This document shows, one piece after another, positions 30,348 through 39,407 of a stretch of DNA of 64,000 nucleotides. The notes under the pieces are model-generated. The model saw only the letters and a program-made list of their open reading frames with translations. It was not told the origin of the DNA and did no database searches. The translations under genes and the position numbers were made by a program. The stretch is from NCBI GenBank assembly GCA_947500435.1, contig CANMRV010000005.1, positions 434,001-498,000 on the forward strand, written 5' to 3'. The stretch comes from an uncultured Flavobacteriaceae bacterium. GTDB lineage: Bacteria; Bacteroidota; Bacteroidia; Flavobacteriales; Flavobacteriaceae. The first letter of the stretch is position 1. Every line of letters starts with the position of its first letter.

Positions 30348-30910
30348 TTTAGATTTTTTACGCTTTCCAATATAAAATCAACTCTATTCAATATAGAATC
30401 CTTCGGAACTATTTGAACATCATATCCAAAGCTGGAATACGAATGTTCTAAACAGGCATTGATCCTAAGTGATTCCTCAAAACTTTCAAAACGTTCATTG
30501 TCAACTATATGGATGTCTTTCCAAGGTGGCATCAAGAAAATCAAATCATAGCGATTTGTGAGGCAAGCCTCTTCAAATGATTCATCATATTCTTGGTTGA
30601 AACAATCCATGTACGCCAAAACATCAGGAATGCCGCGGTCAAAGAATACGAACTCATCGGATGAATCTGAGGTAGACTTGTATTGAGAGACCCGAGCATT
30701 AAGTATCATTTGATTAAAGGCCATGGGGTCAGTGACAGATACAATAGGATTGGATTCAAAAACAATCTCACTTTCTTCGGCTTTTTTTGCCAAAGTCATG
30801 GCTCGTATCACCTCTTCTAGACAAGAGTGCCCCTTTTGTTCTAAAGCTTCTATTACTGCTGTTTTACCTGTGCTAGGACCTCCGGTGATTACTATTCTTT
30901 TGGTATTCAA
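30344..30910 (-). CDS. AAA_28-type P-loop NTPase
   Basis: A 188-residue ATPase of the AAA_28 family. Walker A is VITGGPSTGKTAVIEAL at the N-terminus, and the Walker B-like DEFVFFDRGIPDVLAYMDCF and LIFLMPPWKDIHIVDNERFE are typical. Related proteins include predicted kinases of NadR-like type, but the substrate is unknown. It is the first gene of the recQ-fmt operon with a -7 box at 30929-30936. Confidence 0.85.
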   Translation of the reverse strand: MNTKRIVITGGPSTGKTAVIEALEQKGHSCLEEVIRAMTLAKKAEESEIVFESNPIVSVTDPMAFNQMILNARVSQYKSTSDSSDEFVFFDRGIPDVLAYMDCFNQEYDESFEEACLTNRYDLIFLMPPWKDIHIVDNERFESFEESLRINACLEHSYSSFGYDVQIVPKDSILNRVDFILESVKNLK

Positions 30911-30928
30911 ATGCGCCGTTTATAGGCA

Positions 30929-30936
30929 CAAAAGTA
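30929..30936 (-). promoter_or_regulatory. -7 box for the NTPase-recQ-fmt operon
   Basis: TACTTTTG on the minus strand, 18 bp before the start of the P-loop gene, matching TAnnTTTG. It lies back-to-back with the rightward box at 30975-30982. Confidence 0.5.
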
Positions 30937-30974
30937 CGGAAACCCATAGTATTAGAAAATACACATTGAAGAAC

Positions 30975-30982
30975 TATCTTTG
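30975..30982 (+). promoter_or_regulatory. -7 box for DUF493 gene
   Basis: Exact TATCTTTG 15 bp upstream of the DUF493 start codon. The short distance implies a very short leader. Confidence 0.5.
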
Positions 30983-30997
30983 TAGAAAATAAGTCGC

Positions 30998-31285
30998 ATG
31001 GACAATAAAAAATCGGACGAGTTCTATAAAAAGCTTAAAGGTCAATTGGCGGATACTTCTTCTTGGCCATCTAATTACTTGTATAAGTTCATAGTGCCCA
31101 CGGATGAAAGTAAAATAAAGCAAATTCAAGATATCTTCGATAATACGGGAGCTGTCATCGAATCGAAACAATCAAAAAAAGGAACCTATACCAGCATTTC
31201 TGTAACTGTAAATCTAGATAGTCCGGATGCGGTTATCGAAAAATACAAAGCCGTTGGCAAGTTAGAGGGTGTAATATCCCTTTAA
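30998..31285 (+). CDS. DUF493 family protein (YbeD-like)
   Basis: A 95-residue ACT-like small protein of the DUF493/YbeD family. It shows YLYKFIVPTDESKIKQIQDI, SKKGTYTSISVTVNLDSPDA and the ending YKAVGKLEGVISL, all family features. Function is unknown; a regulatory ligand-binding role is suspected from the fold. It is divergent from the recQ operon. Confidence 0.9.
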   Translation: MDNKKSDEFYKKLKGQLADTSSWPSNYLYKFIVPTDESKIKQIQDIFDNTGAVIESKQSKKGTYTSISVTVNLDSPDAVIEKYKAVGKLEGVISL

Positions 31286-31301
31286 AATAGCATTTGTATT
31301 A

Positions 31302-31309
31302 TAATTTTG
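31302..31309 (+). promoter_or_regulatory. -7 box for DUF4290 gene
   Basis: TAATTTTG matches TAnnTTTG and lies 60 bp upstream of the TTG start of the DUF4290 gene, in the 83-bp gap after DUF493. Confidence 0.45.
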
Positions 31310-31368
31310 CTAATTTGCGAGCGTTATAACAACACTTCCTTTTACTTTTTAAGCAAAAACATTTCAAT

Positions 31369-32022
31369 TTGAATTTAGTAGAAAACTTAGAATATAATAC
31401 TGAGCGCTCACAGCTCATTATTCCCGAATACGGTCGTCATTTTCAAAAGATGGTTGACCATGCTGTATCTATAGCAGATAGAGAAGAGCGTAATAAAATC
31501 GCAAAGTCTATTATTGATGTAATGGGCAATTTACAGCCACATTTGCGTGATGTACCTGATTTTCAACACAAGCTTTGGGACCAATTGTTTATCATGTCTG
31601 ATTTTAAATTGGATGTTGACTCACCATTTCCGATAACTTCTAAGGAAGCTTTGGAAGAACGACCCGAGCCATTGGAATACCCTCAAAACTTCCCAAAATA
31701 TCGTTTTTATGGTAATAACATCAAACGTATGATTGATGTTGCTGTAAAATGGGATAAAGGTGATATGCGCGATGGACTTGAATATGCCATTGCCAACCAC
31801 ATGAAAAAATGTTATTTAAATTGGAATAAGGATACTGTTGATGACAAGGCAATATTCAAACACTTGTTTGAGTTATCTGATGGTGAAATCAACCTTACGG
31901 ATGAAACTATTTTGACCGATAGCGGACAGTTCTTGAAAAATAGGGTTGCTAAAACCGTGCGCAAGAGCTCCAACAAGAAAAACCAAAGGAATAATAACAA
32001 TCGCGGAAAGAAGCGATACTAA
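31369..32022 (+). CDS. DUF4290 domain protein, TTG start
   Basis: A 217-residue protein of a Bacteroidetes-only family. The conserved opening LEYNTERSQLIIPEYGRHFQ, then KMVDHAVSIADREERNKIAKSI, begins right after a TTG codon. The frame holds no ATG or GTG that would keep this start, so TTG initiation is the best reading. The C-terminus is very basic (RKSSNKKNQRNNNNRGKKRY), suggesting nucleic-acid or ribosome contact. It is 15 bp upstream of murA and co-transcribed with it, which may link it to wall synthesis. Confidence 0.85.
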   Translation: MNLVENLEYNTERSQLIIPEYGRHFQKMVDHAVSIADREERNKIAKSIIDVMGNLQPHLRDVPDFQHKLWDQLFIMSDFKLDVDSPFPITSKEALEERPEPLEYPQNFPKYRFYGNNIKRMIDVAVKWDKGDMRDGLEYAIANHMKKCYLNWNKDTVDDKAIFKHLFELSDGEINLTDETILTDSGQFLKNRVAKTVRKSSNKKNQRNNNNRGKKRY

Positions 32023-32037
32023 TATTCTCCATCTTAC

Positions 32038-33345
32038 ATGGGAACATTTAAAATTGAAGGCGGTCATCAACTCTCAGGTGAAATTACGCCCCAAGGTGCA
32101 AAAAACGAAGCGCTGCAGATTTTATGCGCTGTCTTATTGACTCCTGAAGAAGTTGCAATCACCAATATACCTGATATTATTGATATCAATAAACTCATAG
32201 CCTTGTTGAAAGACCTGGGTGTTAAAGTTGAAAAAAAAGAAAAAGGATCGTACACTTTTAAGGCTGATGATATAAATCTTGATTATTTACAATCAGACGA
32301 TTTCAAAAGAGATGGTAGAGGACTTAGAGGTTCTATTATGTTGGTCGGACCTTTATTAGCACGCTTCGGAAAAGGATATATTCCGAAACCCGGAGGTGAT
32401 AAAATCGGGAGACGTCGTTTAGATACACACTTTGAAGGTTTTATTAAACTAGGTGCGAAGTTCAGATATAACAAAGAAGAATATTTCTACGGAGTTGAAG
32501 CTGATAAGCTGAAAGGAACCTATATGTTGCTAGATGAAGCTTCAGTTACGGGAACTGCCAATATCGTAATGGCTGCCGTACTTGCAGAAGGTGAGACTAC
32601 CATATATAACGCTGCTTGCGAACCCTATTTGCAACAACTTTGTAAAATGTTGAATCGTATGGGGGCTAAAATCTCCGGAGTTGGTTCTAATATGTTGATT
32701 ATACAAGGTGTTGATTCACTTGGAGGAACCGAACATCGTATGCTTCCTGATATGATTGAAATCGGAAGTTGGATTGGTTTAGCTGCAATGACAAAAAGTG
32801 AGTTAACCATCAAAGATGTTAGTTGGGACGATTTAGGTCAAATACCATCAGTATTCCGAAAATTAGGAATACAATTGGAGAGAAGAGGAGATGATATCTA
32901 TATTCCTGCTCACAAAGATGGGTACGAGATTCAGAATTATATAGATGGTTCTATTCTAACAGTTGCTGATGCGCCATGGCCAGGCATGACTCCAGATTTG
33001 TTGAGTATCATTCTGGTAATGGTAACTCAGGCTAGGGGAGAGGTAGTGATTCATCAGAAAATGTTTGAAAGTCGTTTGTTCTTTGTGGATAAACTTTTAG
33101 ATATGGGAGCTAAGATTATTCTTTGCGACCCACATCGGGCCACTGTAATCGGACATGATTTTAAATCTACCTTAAAAGCTACTACAATGACCTCTCCGGA
33201 TATTCGTGCTGGGGTTTCTCTTTTAATTGCCGCATTATCCGCAAAAGGGACTTCAACCATTCATAATATCGAACAGATTGACCGTGGTTATGAGAATATT
33301 GATGAGCGGTTACGTGCTATTGGGGCGAAGATTGAACGTATATAA
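32038..33345 (+). CDS. murA: UDP-N-acetylglucosamine 1-carboxyvinyltransferase
   Basis: The 435-residue enzyme transfers enolpyruvate to UDP-GlcNAc in the first committed step of peptidoglycan synthesis. It has GAKNEALQILCAVLLTPEEV, GSIMLVGPLLARFGKG, and SWDDLGQIPSVFRKLG. The usual catalytic Cys (E. coli Cys115) is Asp121 here, in KPGGDKIGRRRLDTHFEG. Asp at this place is known to keep activity but block covalent capture by fosfomycin. The gene ends 2 bp from the convergent pirin gene. Confidence 0.96.
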   Translation: MGTFKIEGGHQLSGEITPQGAKNEALQILCAVLLTPEEVAITNIPDIIDINKLIALLKDLGVKVEKKEKGSYTFKADDINLDYLQSDDFKRDGRGLRGSIMLVGPLLARFGKGYIPKPGGDKIGRRRLDTHFEGFIKLGAKFRYNKEEYFYGVEADKLKGTYMLLDEASVTGTANIVMAAVLAEGETTIYNAACEPYLQQLCKMLNRMGAKISGVGSNMLIIQGVDSLGGTEHRMLPDMIEIGSWIGLAAMTKSELTIKDVSWDDLGQIPSVFRKLGIQLERRGDDIYIPAHKDGYEIQNYIDGSILTVADAPWPGMTPDLLSIILVMVTQARGEVVIHQKMFESRLFFVDKLLDMGAKIILCDPHRATVIGHDFKSTLKATTMTSPDIRAGVSLLIAALSAKGTSTIHNIEQIDRGYENIDERLRAIGAKIERI

Positions 33346-33347
33346 TA

Positions 33348-34346
33348 TTATTTTTCAACCAAACTCCCATCAGGATATTTCGCAAATCTCCCTTTTTCTT
33401 TATCATGCACATTATCTGCATGTTGCCAGGGCCAGCCACCAAATTGTGTAAGTCCGTAATCTTTCATGGTAGCTCTAATTTCTTCTTGGGTGTTCATCAC
33501 AAAAGGCCCATGTTGCACTACAGGTTCAGCAATGGGTTTTCCTTGAAGCATTAAAAAATGAGCAGATTCGCTTCCGACTTTAATTTCTACATTTTCTAAA
33601 GGATGCAGTTCAATACCATAATTGGGCTGAATCGTCTGCCCCTCGACTTCAACGTCTGAACCTTCATAAAAATATAGGGTTCTACTTATTTCGGAATTTG
33701 CTTTGGGTAGGGTGTAGGTCGAATTTGCATCTACATGAATGTTCCAAATTGCAACTTCATTTTCTAAGTCGGCTGCCCAAGAATCAGGAGCTGGTTTAGG
33801 TGCTTTGCTATCTTGATAGCTTCCTGCTACTATTTTTACGCTTGCATTTTCTGTTTTTATAACTGGAATATCCTCATGCCATAACATAGCAAAATGCGGA
33901 TCTACAAACTTGCTTTTACTCGGGAGATTAAGCCATATCTGAAATAACTCCAAGGGGTTTTCTTCTTCTGTTTTCAACAAGGGAAACATCTCACAATGCT
34001 GAACACCTCTGCCAGCGGTCATCCATTGTACATCTCCCTCACCGAATCTTCCAGCAGCACCTAAAGAATCTGAATGATCACAGAAGCCTTTGTTTACTAT
34101 TGTTATGGTTTCAAATCCGCGATGTGGGTGCGAAGGAAAACCGGGAATGGTTTGACCGTGATACATGCGCCATCCATCTTTTATTACAAAGTCGTTGCCT
34201 AAGTTGCGACCTTCTAGAGAGGCTGCTGGAGTCATATCTTCATTTCCCTTTGGGTAATGGTCTAAATGGTAAACACAAAACAAAAACGGGTCTTGTGTCT
34301 GCCAAGGAAATCCCAACGGGAAAACCGATTTGATAGCATTTTTCAT
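33348..34346 (-). CDS. Pirin family protein
   Basis: A 332-residue bicupin. The metal-binding histidines are in [14 protein letters not shown] and DGWRMYH, and later in [14 protein letters not shown] (His then Glu). Pirins are iron-binding; some have quercetinase activity and some regulate metabolism. The N-terminal part is somewhat longer than the typical 290 residues. It reads leftward after a GNAT gene on the minus strand and ends 2 bp from murA. Confidence 0.88.
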   Translation of the reverse strand: MKNAIKSVFPLGFPWQTQDPFLFCVYHLDHYPKGNEDMTPAASLEGRNLGNDFVIKDGWRMYHGQTIPGFPSHPHRGFETITIVNKGFCDHSDSLGAAGRFGEGDVQWMTAGRGVQHCEMFPLLKTEEENPLELFQIWLNLPSKSKFVDPHFAMLWHEDIPVIKTENASVKIVAGSYQDSKAPKPAPDSWAADLENEVAIWNIHVDANSTYTLPKANSEISRTLYFYEGSDVEVEGQTIQPNYGIELHPLENVEIKVGSESAHFLMLQGKPIAEPVVQHGPFVMNTQEEIRATMKDYGLTQFGGWPWQHADNVHDKEKGRFAKYPDGSLVEK

Positions 34347-34368
34347 TCTAATGATTTAGAGATACAAG

Positions 34369-34776
34369 CTAAAGAACCTTTCTTAGTATCACAAATTTTA
34401 TGTTTTGTTTCATGTAGGTTTCTTCAGTTTCCACCATTCCGAATTTTTTGTAGAAATCAGTTTTATCAACTCTTGCATTACACCATAGCGTATGAAAATC
34501 ATTTTCTTTAGCAAAGGCCATCAAGTGCAAAAGCAATTTTGAACCATAACCTTTTCCTTGCATCTCAGTTTTTGTGGCGAATTTTCGAAATTGGGCGATA
34601 CCAGTCCCCGTTTTAAAAAGGGACGCAACACTTACTAATTCATTATTAACGAAGAGTCCAAAATGATTCCCATTCGGATCCTCAGGAAGCTTTACAAAGT
34701 CAAATGGCATATTAGGCCACATGACCTTATGACGCAAAGACCATGTCTCTTCTGCAGATATCGATTTAATTTCCAA
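34369..34776 (-). CDS. GNAT family N-acetyltransferase
   Basis: A 135-residue GNAT protein. Motif A is FATKTEMQGKGYGSKLLLHL and the end ARVDKTDFYKKFGMVETEE matches motif B. The start MEIKSISAEETWSLRHKVMWP is common in Bacteroidetes GNAT proteins. Substrate unknown. It overlaps the end of the YhhN gene by 11 nt and is followed by pirin 22 bp on. Confidence 0.83.
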   Translation of the reverse strand: MEIKSISAEETWSLRHKVMWPNMPFDFVKLPEDPNGNHFGLFVNNELVSVASLFKTGTGIAQFRKFATKTEMQGKGYGSKLLLHLMAFAKENDFHTLWCNARVDKTDFYKKFGMVETEETYMKQNIKFVILRKVL

Positions 34777-35446
34777 AGTCTCCTTGTTTTAAGACTCCCG
34801 TTGTTATGAGGTATTGGGCGGTTGCATAGGTGCCCATGATGATGATGTGGGATAACGGAATAGAAAATAAAAACTTATTAATAGCTAGTACACTATCGGA
34901 TAAAACGAAGAAAAGTGCGCCTATAAATACGAGATTAAAACTTGATGGTTTTACGTTTCCTTTTCTGCGATATGCTGTAATGACCATTGCTAATATTCCC
35001 AAAATATATAGTGCAACTGGTATTTGAAGCGGACCTAGACTATCCCTTAAAATATAGAAAAGGAAGGCTCCATAGGAAAAAAACAAAAGTGTAATCCACC
35101 AAAAACTCTTGGTTACTTTAGTATTCCATTTTCTGATAAAAGCTAACGCATATAGGACATGCGCGATGAGAAATGATGCAAGACCAAGAGTGAAGAATAT
35201 ACTTGAGCGCTCTTCGAATAACAAAAACACATCTCCCTGAAGGGAGCAAAATAATGCTGCCAACATGAGATGAAATGTTGTGTTCTGATTCCTTTTTGCT
35301 TTAATCAGGAAATAGATAAGAAGAGAGAGTAATAGCAAAGGCTTGCTTACAACTCGAAAATTTGAAGCTTCCACATAACCACAAACCAAATCAAATATGA
35401 CCAAAAGAACATAAAGTCCTAAAAAAGTATTCTTTTTAGACTGCAT
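34766..35446 (-). CDS. Lysoplasmalogenase-like YhhN family membrane protein
   Basis: A 226-residue integral membrane protein with about eight hydrophobic helices. It has the TMEM86/YhhN pattern of a short charged loop after the first helices (SKPLLLLSLLIYFLIKAKRN) and the conserved GALFFVLSDSVLAINKF near the C-terminus. Eukaryotic TMEM86 hydrolyses lysoplasmalogen; the bacterial substrate is not established. It overlaps the GNAT gene, so both are probably co-expressed. Confidence 0.85.
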   Translation of the reverse strand: MQSKKNTFLGLYVLLVIFDLVCGYVEASNFRVVSKPLLLLSLLIYFLIKAKRNQNTTFHLMLAALFCSLQGDVFLLFEERSSIFFTLGLASFLIAHVLYALAFIRKWNTKVTKSFWWITLLFFSYGAFLFYILRDSLGPLQIPVALYILGILAMVITAYRRKGNVKPSSFNLVFIGALFFVLSDSVLAINKFLFSIPLSHIIIMGTYATAQYLITTGVLKQGDFGN

Positions 35447-35468
35447 TGGTCTTATTTAAGCTGTGGAA

Positions 35469-36896
35469 TTAATTTTTTCCGATAGGTGGAGGACCATCAA
35501 TCATTGGCTTATAGACTTCATCACCCTTTCGCATTTTGAATTCTTCTTTAACCTCATTTACCAACTTTGGATTATCAAACAAGTCCACAGCTGTCATTCC
35601 CAATGCTTTTGAAGCATAGATCATTCCCTTGTGACCGATAGACATTCCACCACATGCTACAACAGCCCATGAGTGCCATGGAGTACCCTTAGGGGCAACT
35701 GTTACGCCTAAATTAATATTGGGTACATTCCAACTGACGTCACCTACATCAGTAGAGCCTCCACCAGGTGTTTCGAGTGTTTCTCGCAAAGGATTTACGG
35801 AAGCATCCATACCAACTTCTGGCTTACCCGTAGCTTTTTGAATAGCTTTTCCAAATGCTTCTTCCTCCGCTGTATAGGTCATTGGTCCTAAAAGCTCTAA
35901 GTTCTTTTGCATAATTGTGCCACCAGAACGATTCACAAGTACTTCATAAATTCCGGATACTAGAGAGATTTTATAATCTACATTGGCCATAATCGCCGCA
36001 CCTTCCGCCATCGCCTTTACACGCTCGTAAGTAGGCAGCATTTTGGCACGTTTTGGGTCGCGGACACGTACCCATAGTTTTGCATAGTCAGGCACAACGT
36101 TCACGACCTGGCCACCATCTTGAATATGATAATGAATACGTGAAGATGGTAAAATATGTTCTCTATAGTAGTTTATACCGGTTGTATATAGTTCGAGTGC
36201 ATCAGACGCCGAGCGCCCATTCCAAGGGTCCATGGAGGCATGAGCCGCTTGCCCTTCGAATTCTACTATGAAATCGATTAGCGACAAACCACTTTGCACA
36301 TCAGCTTCAATATCCGCACTTGGGTGCCAGCTTAAATTCACATCAACATCGTTCCATAAGCCAGCTTCTACCATCCAAACTTTGGCAAAGAATTTTTCTT
36401 CTGCGGGAGTTCCTAGAAATTTGATGGTGCCTTTCAATTTTCCAGCTTCCATTAATTCCTTTATGGCAATGGCAGCTCCTAGACTTGAAGTTCCAAACAT
36501 ATTATGACCGCATCCGTGACCCGCTGCACCTTCTTTATATGCTTCTTTCTCAGGCTGCGCTTTTTGAGATATCCCTGGAAGGGCATCAAACTCCCCCAAA
36601 ATGCTAATAACAGGTTTTCCTGAACCATATGTTGCTGTAAATGCTGTTGGAATATTCGCTACGCCTCGGGTTACTTTGAGTCCGTTCTTTTCTGCATAAT
36701 CTGCTAATACAGCTGAGGATTGCGATTCATTGAAAGCCGTTTCTGCTAATGCCCAAATGGAGTCACTCACACGAATTAGTTCCGCTTTATGCTTCTCTAC
36801 AGAGGCGATAACTGTCTTCTTATTGTTGGTCAGTTTTTGCGCGGAAATCGTTGCAGTGAAGAGCAATAGTATTCCAAAAAGAGTACATTTTTTCAT
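35469..36896 (-). CDS. Secreted M20-family amidohydrolase
   Basis: A 475-residue exported metallohydrolase (signal peptide MKKCTLFGILLLFTATISAQ). It is similar in plan to AbgB, the p-aminobenzoyl-glutamate hydrolase subunit. Metal-site motifs are LGEFDALPGISQ and AAGHGCGHNMFG, with LGTPAEEKFFAKVWMVEAG and the late PGGGSTDVGDVSW. M20 enzymes cleave amides or dipeptides; the cytosolic AbgB is not secreted, so this one probably acts in the periplasm or outside. It stands 22 bp upstream of YhhN. Confidence 0.88.
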   Translation of the reverse strand: MKKCTLFGILLLFTATISAQKLTNNKKTVIASVEKHKAELIRVSDSIWALAETAFNESQSSAVLADYAEKNGLKVTRGVANIPTAFTATYGSGKPVISILGEFDALPGISQKAQPEKEAYKEGAAGHGCGHNMFGTSSLGAAIAIKELMEAGKLKGTIKFLGTPAEEKFFAKVWMVEAGLWNDVDVNLSWHPSADIEADVQSGLSLIDFIVEFEGQAAHASMDPWNGRSASDALELYTTGINYYREHILPSSRIHYHIQDGGQVVNVVPDYAKLWVRVRDPKRAKMLPTYERVKAMAEGAAIMANVDYKISLVSGIYEVLVNRSGGTIMQKNLELLGPMTYTAEEEAFGKAIQKATGKPEVGMDASVNPLRETLETPGGGSTDVGDVSWNVPNINLGVTVAPKGTPWHSWAVVACGGMSIGHKGMIYASKALGMTAVDLFDNPKLVNEVKEEFKMRKGDEVYKPMIDGPPPIGKN

Positions 36897-36949
36897 TCTT
36901 AATTAATTTAGTTTCGTTCCCGGATAGAGGGAATCTGTTTTTATTTGAG

Positions 36950-37366
36950 TTAGCTGTTATACTTCTTGTTCATATAATCGTAGGCTGTCTTTATAAGCTC
37001 AGTGAGAACATTTAAATCGACATCGGATAGTTTATTGATGTAGAGACATGATTTTCCTGCCTTGTACTTTCCAAGCCTATTCATTATCTCAGGATAACGA
37101 ATAAATCCGGTATTATAAATTGCAAGGTTTTGTTTTCTTGGAGAGAATCCGGCCATTAACATATCTCCTTCACGGCCCGTATCATATTTATAATGGTAAC
37201 TTCCGAAACCTATCAGGCTGTTCCCCCACAAGACTGGGGGATGACCAGTAATTTTCTGAATCAATTCTAGGAGTGCATAACTATCGTTACGCCTAGTTTC
37301 ATTTTCCACGGCATCTAAAAATGCTTTTACTGAAGCTGTTGTGGCTATTGTTTTATTCTCAGGCAT
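36950..37366 (-). CDS. DUF1801 domain protein
   Basis: A 138-residue protein with the DUF1801 (YdhG-like) fold. The opening ASVKAFLDAVENETRRNDSY and GHPPVLWGNSLIGFGSYHYKYDTGREGDMLM, then SCLYINKLSDVDLNVLTELI, are typical. Function unknown; the fold is frataxin-like but without iron ligands shown here. It lies between the photolyase operon and the amidohydrolase. Confidence 0.87.
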   Translation of the reverse strand: MPENKTIATTASVKAFLDAVENETRRNDSYALLELIQKITGHPPVLWGNSLIGFGSYHYKYDTGREGDMLMAGFSPRKQNLAIYNTGFIRYPEIMNRLGKYKAGKSCLYINKLSDVDLNVLTELIKTAYDYMNKKYNS

Positions 37367-37407
37367 TATTGGTCAAGTTGTAATGACCTAAATATAGTAA
37401 AAAGAGA

Positions 37408-38715
37408 TTATGCGACCGCTTCTTTATATGCTTTTAAGCAACGTTCTCGTGCCATTTTATGGTCTACCATGGGAGTAGGGTAGGTAAGTTCCTGTAATTC
37501 AGGAACCCACTTTTTAATATACTCATGCTGTTTGTCAAACTTCTCAATTTGGGTAGTTGGATTAAATATCCTAAAGTACGGTGCCGCATCAACACCGCTT
37601 CCAGCTGCCCATTGCCAGTTGCCTACATTTGCACTCAAGTCATAATCCAAAAGTTTCTCGGCGAAATAGGTTTCTCCCCAACGCCAATCGATTAGTAAAT
37701 GTTTGCAAAGAAAACTTGCTACTAGCATACGTACACGGTTGTGCATATAGCCTGTGGTGTTTAGTTCTCGCATTCCGGCATCAACCAAGGGGTATCCGGT
37801 CTGCCCGGTTCTCCACTTCTCGAACTCTTCTTCATTATTTCTCCATTCAATGCGGTCGTATTTAGGTCTAAAAGAACTTTTAACCGTATGCGGAAAATGC
37901 CATAGGATCTGCATAAAAAATTCCCTCCAAATCAATTCATTCCAAAAAACTTCATTTTCCTCTGCAATGGCTTTCTGCATAATCCGCCGAACAGATACTG
38001 TTCCAAAACGTAAATGAGGCCCTAGTCTTGAAGTTCCGTTTTTTATCGCTGGAAAATTCCTTGTTGCTTCGTAGTTATTAATCAATGAAGGGCTAGCCAC
38101 ATAATCAGGAACCTCAATCTTTGAGCATTCAAAACCCATTTCAACTAAGGTCATGTTCGGTAGATTAATTTCTGGAAACAAATTTTTTAAATATGGTCTT
38201 GTGTCACTACGTGATAAAAGACTGTCATTAAATTTTTCTTTCCATTTGTTCTTAAAAGGAGTGTAAACCACGTAAGGTTTACCATCATCTTTTACAATAT
38301 CGTCTTTTTCAAAAATAACTTGGTCTTTTGAAGTATAGAAGGGAATGTTTTTAGTAGCTAAAATTTGTTTTACAGATTCGTCTCTTTCCCTTGCATAAGG
38401 TTCATAATCATGATTTGTAAAGACATCTTGTATATCATAAGATCGGAGCAATGCTTTAAAAACGTTTTTTGAATTTCCGTGGTAAAAGGCTATTGAACTG
38501 GAGTACTGTTCCTGTAAATTCGAACGCATTTTTTGAAGTGTGTCGAAGATAAACGTAACCCGGGCATCGTTTTTCGGGAGCTTATCTAAAACTCGCTTAT
38601 CAAAAATAAAAATGGGAAGCACAGGATGTTCTCCTTTTAAAGCTTGTAAAAAACCTACATTATCATCTAGGCGCAAATCTCGTCGAAACCAGAATATGGA
38701 AATTTTTTGCTGCAT
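37408..38715 (-). CDS. phrB: Deoxyribodipyrimidine photolyase
   Basis: The 435-residue class I photolyase/cryptochrome repairs UV pyrimidine dimers with blue light. The N-terminal antenna domain opens KISIFWFRRDLRLDDNVGF. The FAD domain has SRLGPHLRFGTVSVRRIM, WNELIWREFFMQILWHFP, GYPLVDAGMRELNTTGYMHN and DYDLSANVGNWQWAAGSGVD. The C-terminal Trp and Asn that bind FAD are intact. It is the last gene of a three-gene leftward operon (SRPBCC-SDR-photolyase), each 1 bp apart. Confidence 0.95.
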   Translation of the reverse strand: MQQKISIFWFRRDLRLDDNVGFLQALKGEHPVLPIFIFDKRVLDKLPKNDARVTFIFDTLQKMRSNLQEQYSSSIAFYHGNSKNVFKALLRSYDIQDVFTNHDYEPYARERDESVKQILATKNIPFYTSKDQVIFEKDDIVKDDGKPYVVYTPFKNKWKEKFNDSLLSRSDTRPYLKNLFPEINLPNMTLVEMGFECSKIEVPDYVASPSLINNYEATRNFPAIKNGTSRLGPHLRFGTVSVRRIMQKAIAEENEVFWNELIWREFFMQILWHFPHTVKSSFRPKYDRIEWRNNEEEFEKWRTGQTGYPLVDAGMRELNTTGYMHNRVRMLVASFLCKHLLIDWRWGETYFAEKLLDYDLSANVGNWQWAAGSGVDAAPYFRIFNPTTQIEKFDKQHEYIKKWVPELQELTYPTPMVDHKMARERCLKAYKEAVA

Positions 38716-38716
38716 C

Positions 38717-39406
38717 TTAACTAATATTCAAGGTCGACATTCCACCATCTACACCTACAATTTGTCCCGTCATCCAAGTACTTTTATCACTTAGCAAGAA
38801 TACGGCAATATTTGCGATGTCTTCCGATTCACCAAAACGTTTCAAGGGGTGTCTTTGCGACATCATTTCTCGCTTTCTCTCGTTGCTTAACAGACGTGTA
38901 GCTAAGGGTGTATCTACCAATGATGGAGCAACTACATTAACCCTAATTTTTGGTGCGTACTCAGCAGCCATAGATTTAGCAAAACCTTCAATAGCCCCTT
39001 TGGCTGCCGCAACGCTGGTATGAAATGGCATTCCTGTGCCTACCGCTACTGTACTGAAAAAGACCATACTTGCACCTTCCGCCATTTTAGGCAGAATAGC
39101 TTTCACCACTTTAACTAAACTAAAAAAGTTCAATTGCATATCCGCTTGAAAAGTCTCTAAACTCATTATTTTGAAAGGTTTCAAGTTGATACTTCCTGGG
39201 CAATATGCGAAACCATGAACTTCTTCAGGAAGTGCAGTAGTGTCTATATCATCACTTGTAGCATCAAATGGAATATGAGTTACATTGAGGTTTTCTAAAT
39301 CTTCATTCGTCCGTGAAGCAATAAACACATTGTTGTTATCTATTAACTGTTTTGCCATTGAAAGTCCGATTCCTTGAGAGCCTCCAATCAGTAGGATATT
39401 TTTCAT
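38717..39406 (-). CDS. SDR-family protein lacking catalytic Tyr
   Basis: A 229-residue short-chain dehydrogenase fold. The nucleotide-binding LIGGSQGIGLSMAKQLI is intact and the substrate loop SIN LKPFKI, then the Ser118 strand MVFFSTVAV, are present. The YxxxK motif reads SVAAAK: Val132 stands for the catalytic Tyr while Lys136 is kept. The same form is usual for this gene in Bacteroidetes photolyase operons as I recall them. It probably binds NAD(P) but may not be a normal oxidoreductase. It lies between photolyase and the SRPBCC gene. Confidence 0.87.
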   Translation of the reverse strand: MKNILLIGGSQGIGLSMAKQLIDNNNVFIASRTNEDLENLNVTHIPFDATSDDIDTTALPEEVHGFAYCPGSINLKPFKIMSLETFQADMQLNFFSLVKVVKAILPKMAEGASMVFFSTVAVGTGMPFHTSVAAAKGAIEGFAKSMAAEYAPKIRVNVVAPSLVDTPLATRLLSNERKREMMSQRHPLKRFGESEDIANIAVFLLSDKSTWMTGQIVGVDGGMSTLNIS

Positions 39407-39407
39407 A

